Source: CALGLS01 sp047626155
GTDB lineage: Bacteria; Bacteroidota; Bacteroidia; Chitinophagales; Saprospiraceae
DNA length: 24,274 bases
NCBI GenBank assembly: GCA_047626155.1
Contig: JBLHRR010000080.1
Coordinates: 1 to 24,274 of the forward strand
Direction of reading: 5' to 3'
Shown: one piece after another, positions 6,714-13,787 of the stretch
Layout: every line of letters begins with the position of its first letter
Position numbering within the stretch: the stretch's first letter is position 1
Notes under the pieces: generated by a model
Told to the model about the DNA's origin: nothing
The model's database searches: none
The model's input: the letters and a program-made list of their open reading frames with translations, nothing else
Translations under genes and position numbers: made by a program

Positions 6714-8957
6714 CTACCTTAACAAAGTCGCAAAGCCTTTCAAATTATATGGTTCTCCCCTTGGACCAGTAAAAGAGGCTAAATATACATATACGCCTTG
6801 TTGTGACATTTCTCCAACATTGTTTTTACGTCCATTCCACCCTACATCCGGATCGGAAGTTTCATATATCTTCTCCCCCCAACGGTTCCAAATAGACATA
6901 TTGAAATTAGTGATCCCCCCAAACACACCGGTCCCCTTAAACACATCGTTTATGGCGTCAAAATTTGGTGTGAATGCATTCGGCATAAAATAGCGGATCT
7001 CTGGTTTCACATCCAATCGGACTATGGCCGTATCTGGGCAGCCACTTTCGTGGAAAACGATTTGCTGCACCACTTGAACTCCAGTATCCGGAAAGGAAAA
7101 AGAAGGATTCTGCAGGGTTGAAGTTCCATCTTCATCGAAAAACCATTTCCAGGAAACTGCATCTTGTGACTGATCCGTGAAGTCAGCGGTATTTTCAAAG
7201 TTATTTAAGTCCTTAGGATTGTAATCAAAACCAGCTACAGGAGAACCCAAAACGGTTACCCAACTGTCATAGGCTGCTGCTGTTTCACAACCAATTGGTG
7301 AAGTGATGTCAATGGATACATCATAAATTCCTTCTTCATAAACATGAACCGGACTTATTGCATTCTCTGTAGTTCCATCCCCAAAATCCCAAATTACATC
7401 ATAAGTATCATCAATTGGGAAGGACAGATTATCAAAGAATACTTCCAGCGGTGCACAACCAAAAAAAGAGCTGGGTTCTATAACAACCAAAGAAGGCACC
7501 GGGAAGTAATTAATGGTCTGAACCATCGTGTCCATACAACCATTGATATCTGTTACGATCAGTTCTACTGGTAAATTACCTGGCACCATATATAAGTGCT
7601 CGGGGTTGACTTCTGTAGAGGTACTGTCATCTCCAAAATTCCAATCCCAATTAGTTATAGTTCCACTTCCCGAAGACGAAAAGTCTGTAAAAACCACCGG
7701 AGCAGAAACGCAAGTATCATAAACAAAAGAGTAATCAGCATCAATGCCTGGGAAGATTCGTATTTCAATGAAAGCAGTATCGCCACATTCTGTTCCTGGA
7801 TTCAAATAAAGCGTTCCATTGTAAGTTCCTAAACCAGGGAATTGGATGGTTGGATCAAACTCAGTTGGAGCTATTGGGCCTGTCGGTAAGTCAAAATTCC
7901 AAACATAAGAATCAATGTTTTGTGCTTGTATACTGAGGTTATTAATATTTACGGTATTCTCTCCACAAGACAGGATAACATATTGGTTTTCATCAATAAT
8001 TTCATTTGCACTAACAATAGCCTCCACTAGTGGCGTACAACTCGTTACATTGAATTGAAAGTCACGACGAACAACACTGAGCAACTGCCCATTTCTATAT
8101 TCTTCTACACAGACGCCCACTACAAATTGCCCTTGAGTGATCGGTACCCCTGAGATCAAACCGGTAAAAGGATCTATCGTAACGACAGGGTCTCCCGCCA
8201 TTGGCGCTGCAACGGAATAGAGAGGATCGATAAAATTAACCGGGTCAAATGGAGGAGGGCAGCCTGGGCTTGGGGCAACACCATCACATTGAGCGGCGGG
8301 ATTTGGTCCGCTGCCGGGATTATCAGGGGTACCTAATGTTCCTCCTCCCAACAAAGGACTGCAAAAAGAGTAAACCAATTGGTCGCCATCAGAATCAGTG
8401 GCAGCATGATCGAAGTTAATATCTTTACCTGCACATATTACGATTGGTGGAAAGTCATTAAAGACTGGGCTGTCATTACAAACGGCTACAGCTTCTGCCG
8501 TTAATGCAATGGTATAAGTTGCTCCCGCTTCTTCAGGCAAAACTAGATTGTCAATCGTTTCATTTCGACAACATCGTTGATAAACAATGTGAAAATCCTG
8601 ACTGCCAGTTGGGGCATTAATGGTAAAAGTGTAAACCCCTTTTTCAACGCATACATTAATGGGTTCCAGACAAGGGTCGTCATCAGTGGGAATTCTTACC
8701 GCAGGGCCATCCAGTGGAACTTCTAGGTTTTGAACTAAAGAAAAATTGTTGGATCCTCTATAAACCGTTACAATTGCCGGATCATCAAAGTCTGCTCCAT
8801 CAGATCCACAATCTCGATAAATAGACATGGTAAAAGTATAAGTACCATTTCCATTACAGACATAGGTTACCTCTCCACCTATGATGTGACGTGCGAACAG
8901 ATTGCTACTAAATAATAGAAACAAAGAGAGGAGGGTATATTTTATAAAGTGCTTCAA
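6714..8957 (-). CDS. secreted PKD-domain protein with type B (CHU_C) T9SS sorting domain, paralogue
   Basis: The 747-residue product has a signal peptide at 1-22 (LLSLFLLFSSNLFA), then the same N-terminal family as its downstream neighbour (RHIIGGEVTYVCNG, CVEKGVYTF, YQRCCRNETIDNLV). A cadherin-like DSDGDQLVYSFC...GLISGVP segment, several PKD units (WNFGDDS, WDFGDGT, WKWFFDEDG) and a CHU_C domain (FMPNAFTPNFDAIND, WNRWGEKIYE, WNGRKNN) follow. The last ~95 residues target the type IX secretion system. A Gly/Pro/Asn/Cys-rich insertion (about 200-225) is absent from the paralogue. The two genes point the same way and probably arose by tandem duplication. No enzymatic domain is visible, so a structural or adhesive surface role is inferred. 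Confidence 0.9.
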   Translation of the reverse strand: MKHFIKYTLLSLFLLFSSNLFARHIIGGEVTYVCNGNGTYTFTMSIYRDCGSDGADFDDPAIVTVYRGSNNFSLVQNLEVPLDGPAVRIPTDDDPCLEPINVCVEKGVYTFTINAPTGSQDFHIVYQRCCRNETIDNLVLPEEAGATYTIALTAEAVAVCNDSPVFNDFPPIVICAGKDINFDHAATDSDGDQLVYSFCSPLLGGGTLGTPDNPGSGPNPAAQCDGVAPSPGCPPPFDPVNFIDPLYSVAAPMAGDPVVTIDPFTGLISGVPITQGQFVVGVCVEEYRNGQLLSVVRRDFQFNVTSCTPLVEAIVSANEIIDENQYVILSCGENTVNINNLSIQAQNIDSYVWNFDLPTGPIAPTEFDPTIQFPGLGTYNGTLYLNPGTECGDTAFIEIRIFPGIDADYSFVYDTCVSAPVVFTDFSSSGSGTITNWDWNFGDDSTSTEVNPEHLYMVPGNLPVELIVTDINGCMDTMVQTINYFPVPSLVVIEPSSFFGCAPLEVFFDNLSFPIDDTYDVIWDFGDGTTENAISPVHVYEEGIYDVSIDITSPIGCETAAAYDSWVTVLGSPVAGFDYNPKDLNNFENTADFTDQSQDAVSWKWFFDEDGTSTLQNPSFSFPDTGVQVVQQIVFHESGCPDTAIVRLDVKPEIRYFMPNAFTPNFDAINDVFKGTGVFGGITNFNMSIWNRWGEKIYETSDPDVGWNGRKNNVGEMSQQGVYVYLASFTGPRGEPYNLKGFATLLR

Positions 8958-9240
8958 GGTTTAGGTTTTTTAGCTTAATAATTGGGAAACATCATATAAT
9001 CTTGATACTTACTGTGGCTAATTCGTTGCATGCTCGAAAGTTATTTCCTGACAAATAAACGACGAATATGGAATAGTTAATACTCAATTCCTACAATTAC
9101 TCGGAAATATAGTGAATTATGACTTTAGTCTGAATTATTAAGACACATTAGTAACAACGAAGTTTCAACTTGTCCAGTTGGGTACATAACTATTCTTTGT
9201 TTGTTTGTTGAAAATTTCAACCTTACGGACTTAGCACCGT

Positions 9241-9290
9241 TTAAGTTTACTAAACCCGTATACGGGTAAGGAAAATTTAGTAAAACTTAA
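9241..9290. repeat. inverted repeat around a perfect 12-bp palindrome
   Basis: TTAAGTTTACTAAA (9241-9254) is complementary, with one bulge, to TTTAGTAAAACTTAA (9276-9290). CCCGTATACGGG fills part of the centre (9255-9266). The 13-mer AAGTTTACTAAAC also occurs at 15036-15048 and, inverted, at 15020-15032. No T-run follows, so a protein-binding or cruciform site is more likely than a terminator. Confidence 0.55.
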
Positions 9291-9335
9291 CCTGATTATT
9301 GATTTTGGCCAGCCGAATTCCCTTATAAATCCTTT

Positions 9336-9479
9336 ATGAATTTAGCTAAAATGAAAAAATTGCATTTTTTTTTAAATGTTCTGCCCATTTTTATACAAAA
9401 TGAAGTGTTAAAATACGTTAAGGTTATCGATTCCACATTGGGCAAGGCAATATTTAGAGATGTTTCTGCAAAAAATTGA
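9336..9479 (+). CDS. doubtful small ORF, 47 aa
   Basis: ATG at 9336 opens a 47-codon frame (MNLAKMKKLHFFLNVLPIF...) ending in TGA at 9477-9479. It has a short hydrophobic start but no recognisable family, no clear promoter and AT-rich composition. The only support is a terminator-like hairpin about 120 bp downstream. It may be chance. Confidence 0.15.
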   Translation: MNLAKMKKLHFFLNVLPIFIQNEVLKYVKVIDSTLGKAIFRDVSAKN

Positions 9480-9599
9480 AGGAATCAAAGAATTGTATTA
9501 TAAAAAGCTAGTTTAAAATCGCAACTATTCGAACAGAAAAATAACAATTAGATTTCATATCCATGGCATTTGATGCTCCCTCACATCATTCCTCCATTT

Positions 9600-9630
9600 A
9601 AGACAACGGCATTGCCTGTTCGTCTTTTAA
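9600..9630 (+). terminator. weak terminator-like hairpin
   Basis: AAGAC, AAC and GGCA pair with TGCC, GTT and GTCTT across small bulges (about 9599-9626), followed by a T-rich stretch. It would end a short + transcript arising between 9290 and 9600. Bulges make it uncertain. Confidence 0.3.
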
Positions 9631-9664
9631 TCTTTTGTGTTTTTCTTTTGGCTATTTGTGGTTT

Positions 9665-9790
9665 AGTAACAACGAAAAATTAACTTAGATCACTGCCATC
9701 ATTTAGTTAAAACAAAACGACTATAAGGAGAGTGCTTTCGCTAAATGATGGAGAGTATAGTGGTCTAAATTATTTTTCGTGTCATACTTA
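9665..9790 (+). ncRNA. conserved hairpin element, copy 1 (candidate leader RNA)
   Basis: This is a long imperfect hairpin with three stacked stems: CGAAAAAT (9673-9680) with ATTTTTCG (9772-9779); TTAGATCACT (9685-9694) with AGTGGTCTAA (9759-9768), one U-G pair; and CCATCATTTAG (9696-9706) with CTAAATGATGG (9741-9751). The apical loop carries a 21-nt block, 9713-9733, beginning CAAAACGAC and ending GGAGAGT. The ends, the loop and the overall length match the element at 18157-18283, while the inner stems differ. It ends 43 nt before the threonylcarbamoyl-AMP synthase start codon. It could be a cis-regulatory RNA or a hairpin mobile repeat (MITE- or REPIN-like). Confidence 0.6.
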
Positions 9791-9833
9791 AAACAACGAA
9801 AACTAATTATTTCCAAAATAAAAACAACCTGAC

Positions 9834-10460
9834 ATGTCGCAACCGCTTCACAAGTCTATTCAAATGTCTGAAACACAATTTCATCAACTAATGTTCGGCA
9901 GCGAGCCGCTATCGGACATCTGTGCCGTCCTCGAGCGAGGAGGCAGTATCCTCTACCCCACTGATACCATCTGGGGTGTCGGATGTGATGCCACCAATGC
10001 ATCAGCCATCGAAAAAATCTATGAGCTCAAACAAAGAGATCCAAACAAACCGCTTAGCCTACTAGCCAGCTCCGTTGAAATGGTTAAGCAATATGTAGAA
10101 GAACTCCATCCGCGAGTAGAAACATTGTTAGCACATCACAGCAGACCCTTAACCGTTGTCTACAACAAAGCAAAAAATCTACCTGCCAATTTATTACCCG
10201 ACAATGGAAGCATCGCCATCCGTATTGCCACTGATGGTTTTTGCAAAACCCTAATTGAAAAATTTGGTAAACCTATTGTTACCACTTCTGCAAATCTAAG
10301 TGGCGAACCCTTCCCTTCTCACTTCGGAGAGGTCAGTTCTGCTATTATTTCTGGGGTGGATTACATCTCCAAATCAGGTCGTCAGAATAGAGAACCTGGG
10401 GAACCTAGTGTAATTATTAAGGTGGATGAGAAAGGGGAGATTGTTTTTTTGAGGGAGTGA
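9834..10460 (+). CDS. L-threonylcarbamoyladenylate synthase (YrdC/Sua5 family)
   Basis: The 208-residue protein makes threonylcarbamoyl-AMP from threonine, bicarbonate and ATP, the first step of the t6A37 modification of ANN-decoding tRNAs. It is a single YrdC domain without the extra C-terminal Sua5 domain. Visible family motifs are YPTDTIWGVGCDATN (about 41-55), KQRDPNKPLSLL (66-77), the IAIRI strand and PIVTTSANLSGEP (145-157). An in-frame ATG at 9864 (MSETQFHQLM) is an alternative start giving 198 residues; the first ten residues look dispensable. The upstream leader contains the conserved hairpin element, so expression might be controlled there. A 17-bp hairpin follows the gene, which converges on the S9 peptidase. 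The symbol could be tsaC or ywlC depending on convention. Confidence 0.93.
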   Translation: MSQPLHKSIQMSETQFHQLMFGSEPLSDICAVLERGGSILYPTDTIWGVGCDATNASAIEKIYELKQRDPNKPLSLLASSVEMVKQYVEELHPRVETLLAHHSRPLTVVYNKAKNLPANLLPDNGSIAIRIATDGFCKTLIEKFGKPIVTTSANLSGEPFPSHFGEVSSAIISGVDYISKSGRQNREPGEPSVIIKVDEKGEIVFLRE

Positions 10461-10482
10461 GTGCATCATCAGAGAATCTAAG

Positions 10483-10526
10483 GATATGCCATATCTCCCA
10501 AAGATCAAAGGGAGATATGGCATATC
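10483..10526. terminator. perfect 17-bp hairpin between convergent genes
   Basis: GATATGCCATATCTCCC (10483-10499) pairs perfectly with 10510-10526 around a 10-nt loop. It lies 23 bp after the + gene's stop and 26 bp from the - gene's stop, the position of a shared terminator. Neither side has a T-run, so it may work as an RNA end-protecting hairpin or need Rho. Confidence 0.6.
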
Positions 10527-10551
10527 AAAGGAGGAGCAAGAGCTACATAAG

Positions 10552-12573
10552 CTACTCCTTCAAACTCCTATCCAGCCAATCAAAAAACACCCGCTGCCAA
10601 AGTATCCCATTCTGCGGCTTCAATATCCAATGTCCCTCATTTGGAAAATAAAGAAATCGACTAGGAACCCCTTTCAATTGCGCCGCCTGAAAAGCCTGCA
10701 TTCCTTCCGCCTCCGGAACTCTAAAGTCCTTACCGCCATGAATCACCAATAAAGGAGTATCCCAGTTCCCAACAAACTTATGCGGCGAATCCGTTTTATA
10801 CGTTTCCGGAAGATCCTTTTGCCAGTAAGAACCCTTTAAGTCCCAGTTAGCAAAGAACAATTCTTCGGTCATGCCATACCAGCTTTCTAAGTTGAACAAA
10901 CCTCCATGTGCAATGAATGTTTTGAAACGTTTGTTGTGATTACCGGCTAACCAATAAACAGAATATCCACCATAACTAGCTCCTACTGCACCCAAGTTAT
11001 CTTCATCAATGTAAGACTCTTGTTTGGCATCATCAATAGCGGAGAGCAAATCCTGCATCGGTTGTCCACCCCAGTCTCCACTGATCTCTTCATTCCATTG
11101 CTGACCAAAGGAAGGTAAGCCTCTTCTATTCGGTGCCACGATGATGTAATCATTAGCGGCCATCATCTGGAAATTCCAGCGGTAAGACCAGAACTGAGAA
11201 ACGGTAGATTGTGGCCCGCCCTGGCAATATAGCAAGGCCGGGTACTTCTTGTTAGAATCAAAATCTGGTGGGTATATCATCCAGACTAACATTTCTTTTC
11301 CGTCCGTCGTTTTCACCCATCTTTCTTTGACTTCCCCCATCTCAATGGTGCTCAACAAACCTTTATTAATGGTCGTCATTTGCTTAGCAGAACCATCTGC
11401 AATTTTCACCTTATACAACTCATGCGGCATAGACATTGAAGCTCGGCTGGCAATCAACTGATCCCCATTCTGAACGAAGCCATAATAATTGTGTTTCCCT
11501 TCCGTTAGCTGACTGACTTTTTTAGAAGCGACTTCCACTTTAAATAATTGGTACGTACCTTTTACAGCTGCAGAAAAGTAGGCTGTTTTTCCATCAGGAG
11601 ATAGTTGAGGTGAGTTAGCGCTTAGATCTTGTCCTTCAGTGAGTTCTAGTTTAGTACCTGAAGCTAAATCCATACGAAATATCCGATTTCTATCCGCTTC
11701 ATAACCATCTCTTTCCATACTGCTCCACAATATATATTTACCATCAGCGGAGAAGCTAGGCTCAATATCGTAACCCATCATCCCTTTGGTCAAATTAGTG
11801 GTTTTTCGATTTTGAATGTCAAACAAATAAATGTCCGTATTGGTGCTTTGCGCAAACTCTTTTCCGTTCAATTTTTTACAAGTGTAAGCAATGAATTTCC
11901 CATCCGGGCTAAAACAGATTTGCTCCATTCCTCCGAAAGGATTGACTGGCGAATCATAAGGGCCATCCATAATATTGACCGCCTCTGGAGAGATCGTTCC
12001 TTTATTATAACCAACGTAATGAACCTGGCTCTTTTTATAGTCGTCCCAAGCATTCCAATGACGGTACATCAGATCATCCATAATACGGGCATCCGCCTCT
12101 GGCAAATCGGCATAATCGGCCATAGGATTAGCCGCAGGCTGAACATCTTTTATAAACAACAATCCATCACCAGAGGGAGCGTACGAAAAGCCATTCATTT
12201 CATTTTTATAAATCAACTTTGGATCCTCCCCTTTTAGATTCATTTCATACATACTCCCGTCCTGAAGGAAACCGATCCGTTGTCCATCCGGACTAAATCT
12301 GGCGTTGTATTCACTCTCTGCATTGTTAGTCAATCTCACTGGCCGACCATTCGTGGTAGACTGTAAATACAAATCCGTAGTACTATTGTTTTTTTCTTTA
12401 GAATAATAGCGAATTCCGTAAATGATATTTTTCCCATCAGGAGAAATATCTTCCATTGACACCCGTCCAAATTGCCAGAGCAATTCCGGGCTTAGACGGT
12501 TGTTTTGTGCATTCAGCAGCTGGCTACTAAATAAGAGACAAATGGCTAGAAAAAAATTGGATAGTGGTTTCAT
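10552..12573 (-). CDS. secreted S9 family serine peptidase, dipeptidyl-peptidase 5-like
   Basis: The 673-residue product has a signal peptide (1-22, FFLAICLLFSSQLLNA). An N-terminal beta-propeller follows, with repeated SPDGK/SADGK blades (about residues 30-410; ISPDGKNI, FSPDGQRI, FSPDGKFI, FSADGKYI, LSPDGKTA). The alpha/beta-hydrolase domain covers about 420-673. The catalytic triad is visible: Ser533 in GASYGG, Asp616 in HGGKDFRVP and His648 in NEGHW. The length, propeller and triad spacing fit DPP5 of Porphyromonas-type bacteria (about 680 residues), which releases dipeptides from peptides in the periplasm. There is no CHU_C tail, so a periplasmic location is likely. The gene is separate from the small membrane protein 68 bp upstream on the same strand and could share its transcript. 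Exact substrate preference cannot be read from the sequence. Confidence 0.93.
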   Translation of the reverse strand: MKPLSNFFLAICLLFSSQLLNAQNNRLSPELLWQFGRVSMEDISPDGKNIIYGIRYYSKEKNNSTTDLYLQSTTNGRPVRLTNNAESEYNARFSPDGQRIGFLQDGSMYEMNLKGEDPKLIYKNEMNGFSYAPSGDGLLFIKDVQPAANPMADYADLPEADARIMDDLMYRHWNAWDDYKKSQVHYVGYNKGTISPEAVNIMDGPYDSPVNPFGGMEQICFSPDGKFIAYTCKKLNGKEFAQSTNTDIYLFDIQNRKTTNLTKGMMGYDIEPSFSADGKYILWSSMERDGYEADRNRIFRMDLASGTKLELTEGQDLSANSPQLSPDGKTAYFSAAVKGTYQLFKVEVASKKVSQLTEGKHNYYGFVQNGDQLIASRASMSMPHELYKVKIADGSAKQMTTINKGLLSTIEMGEVKERWVKTTDGKEMLVWMIYPPDFDSNKKYPALLYCQGGPQSTVSQFWSYRWNFQMMAANDYIIVAPNRRGLPSFGQQWNEEISGDWGGQPMQDLLSAIDDAKQESYIDEDNLGAVGASYGGYSVYWLAGNHNKRFKTFIAHGGLFNLESWYGMTEELFFANWDLKGSYWQKDLPETYKTDSPHKFVGNWDTPLLVIHGGKDFRVPEAEGMQAFQAAQLKGVPSRFLYFPNEGHWILKPQNGILWQRVFFDWLDRSLKE

Positions 12574-12641
12574 GATTTTTTTATTTTAAACATAGTTTGA
12601 TTTCCTTTAAATTGTAATCCTTGTAATTCGTAATGATCACT

Positions 12642-12929
12642 TCAATTCATAAATATATAGGTAAAAAGCAGTCCAAATAATATTATCGGCCATAGCAGTA
12701 ATCCTATCGATATTCTTATTCTTTTTTCATAGAGTCGATTACTCAAAATAAAATTTCCAATTAAATACAGTGGATAAGCATTTGTTCCATAGAAAAGTAA
12801 ATATTGAACGCTAGGATTTGCGTTAGGGGAATCAAAAATAAAGATAGTACCAAAGGCAATAAGTGGCCAAGCTAAAATTGGTAATAAACTTAGCACTTGC
12901 AATACCCTATAGCTTATTGTCTTACTCAT
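12642..12929 (-). CDS. small membrane protein of unknown function
   Basis: From ATG at 12929 this encodes 95 residues beginning MSKTISYRVLQVL. Three hydrophobic segments are visible: about residues 9-31 (LSLLPILAWPLIAFGTIFIF), 43-61 (YLLFYGTNAYPLYLIGNFIL) and 72-93 (SIGLLLWPIILFGLLFTYIF). There is a basic loop (YEKRIR) between the second and third. The frame is open 12 codons further upstream to another ATG, but those residues are polar and do not fit the membrane start. No family was recognised. It lies on the same strand as the S9 peptidase. Confidence 0.65.
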   Translation of the reverse strand: MSKTISYRVLQVLSLLPILAWPLIAFGTIFIFDSPNANPSVQYLLFYGTNAYPLYLIGNFILSNRLYEKRIRISIGLLLWPIILFGLLFTYIFMN

Positions 12930-12995
12930 TTTATTTTGGTTAATTACTTGAGTCAAAATTAGCAAATAAATTCAATCTTTTCGATTACATTTGAA

Positions 12996-13030
12996 ACCAC
13001 ATAACGTTGCGCTCATAGCATCGTTGTGGT
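12996..13030. other. imperfect hairpin upstream of the DNA glycosylase gene
   Basis: ACCAC (12996-13000) pairs with GTGGT (13026-13030), AACG (13003-13006) with CGTT (13022-13025), and TGC (13008-13010) with GCA (13018-13020), with a two-base bulge and one mismatch. The stem with extrahelical bases and the AACGTTGC core recall folded attC recombination sites, but there is no integrase or cassette here. Confidence 0.3.
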
Positions 13031-13093
13031 GAAAAAATATATAATTGGCGGGACGACAATCTAATTCCTCTGGAAAATTTAAAACATACCATT

Positions 13094-13663
13094 ATGGCAA
13101 AAGAAAAAGAAAGATGCGCCTGGGGGCAATCCCCAGAAATCTACCAAAAGTACCACGACGAAGAATGGGGAGTCCCTTTACACGATGACCGAAAGCTCTT
13201 TGAAATGTTGATACTAGAAGGGGTACAAGCAGGACTTAGCTGGTTGACAGTTCTAAACAAACGGGAAAATTATAGAAAAGCCTTTGATAATTTCGATCCG
13301 AAGAAGATTGCGAAGTATTCAGAAGCTAAGAAGGCTAAACTGAAAGAAAATGCAGGAATCATCAGAAACAAGCTAAAAATTAACGCCGCGGTAGTCAATG
13401 CAAATTGTTACTTAGAAGTGGTAAAAGAATTTGGCAGTTTCGATAAATACATTTGGCAATTCGTTGGTGGTCAGCCCACTATTAATCATTTCAAAACAAT
13501 GGAAGAAGTTCCTGTTTCTACTCCACAGAGTGATGCGATGGCAAAAGATCTGAAAAAACGAGGGTTTAAATTTATTGGTACAACCATATGCTATGCCTAT
13601 ATGCAAGCCACTGGAATGGTAGATGATCACATCTTAAGTTGCTGGAAACGCAAAGGAAAGTAA
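13094..13663 (+). CDS. tag: DNA-3-methyladenine glycosylase I
   Basis: The 189-residue base-excision repair enzyme removes N3-methyladenine from alkylated DNA. The family's zinc ligands are present with normal spacing: Cys8 (RCAWG), His21 (YHDEEWG), His179 and Cys183 (DDHILSC). The active-site segment LEGVQAGLSW includes Glu42, equivalent to Glu38 of the E. coli enzyme, followed by TVLNKRENYRKAF. Length is normal (E. coli Tag is 187 residues). The 128-bp upstream gap contains an imperfect hairpin. The stop lies only 4 bp before the palindrome that precedes the ATPase gene, so the two genes are probably separate transcription units. Confidence 0.96.
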   Translation: MAKEKERCAWGQSPEIYQKYHDEEWGVPLHDDRKLFEMLILEGVQAGLSWLTVLNKRENYRKAFDNFDPKKIAKYSEAKKAKLKENAGIIRNKLKINAAVVNANCYLEVVKEFGSFDKYIWQFVGGQPTINHFKTMEEVPVSTPQSDAMAKDLKKRGFKFIGTTICYAYMQATGMVDDHILSCWKRKGK

Positions 13664-13666
13664 CAT

Positions 13667-13713
13667 TTAACAACATTTTAATTGTCAAAACTTGACAATA
13701 TAATAATTGTTAA
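13667..13713. promoter_or_regulatory. extended palindromic operator before the ATPase gene
   Basis: The site is centred at 13690. The core ATTGTCAA-aac-TTGACAAT (13681-13699) is a perfect inverted repeat. It is flanked symmetrically by TTAACAA (13667-13673) and TTGTTAA (13707-13713). The core covers the -33 element of the promoter, the placement expected of a repressor operator. Each half resembles TTGWCAA/TTGTTAA. Confidence 0.6.
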
Positions 13714-13722
13714 CCATCTTTG
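13692..13722 (+). promoter_or_regulatory. promoter of the 13788 ATPase gene
   Basis: TTG at 13692-13694 and CATCTTTG at 13715-13722 are 20 bp apart, fitting the Bacteroidota sigma consensus TTG-N19-20-TAnnTTTG with one mismatch. A start site near 13729 leaves a leader of about 60 nt. Confidence 0.55.
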
Positions 13723-13787
13723 CATTAAATTAATATACAATCTATGTGGAATTCCCAAATTCTCAAAGATCAACAAACTATTTTACC

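Larger units (their letters stand above)
8958..9833. other. 876-bp intergenic region rich in inverted repeats
   Basis: This region lies between divergent genes (747-aa CHU_C on -, threonylcarbamoyl-AMP synthase on +) and has no convincing long coding frame. It holds a large inverted repeat around a CCCGTATACGGG palindrome (9241-9290), a doubtful 47-codon frame (9336-9479), a terminator-like hairpin (about 9600-9630) and the conserved hairpin element at 9665-9790. TAGTAACAACGAA near 9152-9164 repeats the first bases of that element without the rest. A CGAAAGTTA box at 9035-9043 is a possible -7 element for the CHU_C gene. Confidence 0.6.

Noticed and set aside
9727..9768. Short upstream ORF in hairpin copy 1 (AAGGAG then ATGATGGAG, 7 codons)
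   Set aside because: Copy 2 has no start codon at the matching place, so it is not a conserved feature.
13746..13787. GTG start for the first ATPase, adding 14 residues
   Set aside because: The added residues are polar and unlike the family start; the ATG at 13788 leads directly into a typical N-terminus.
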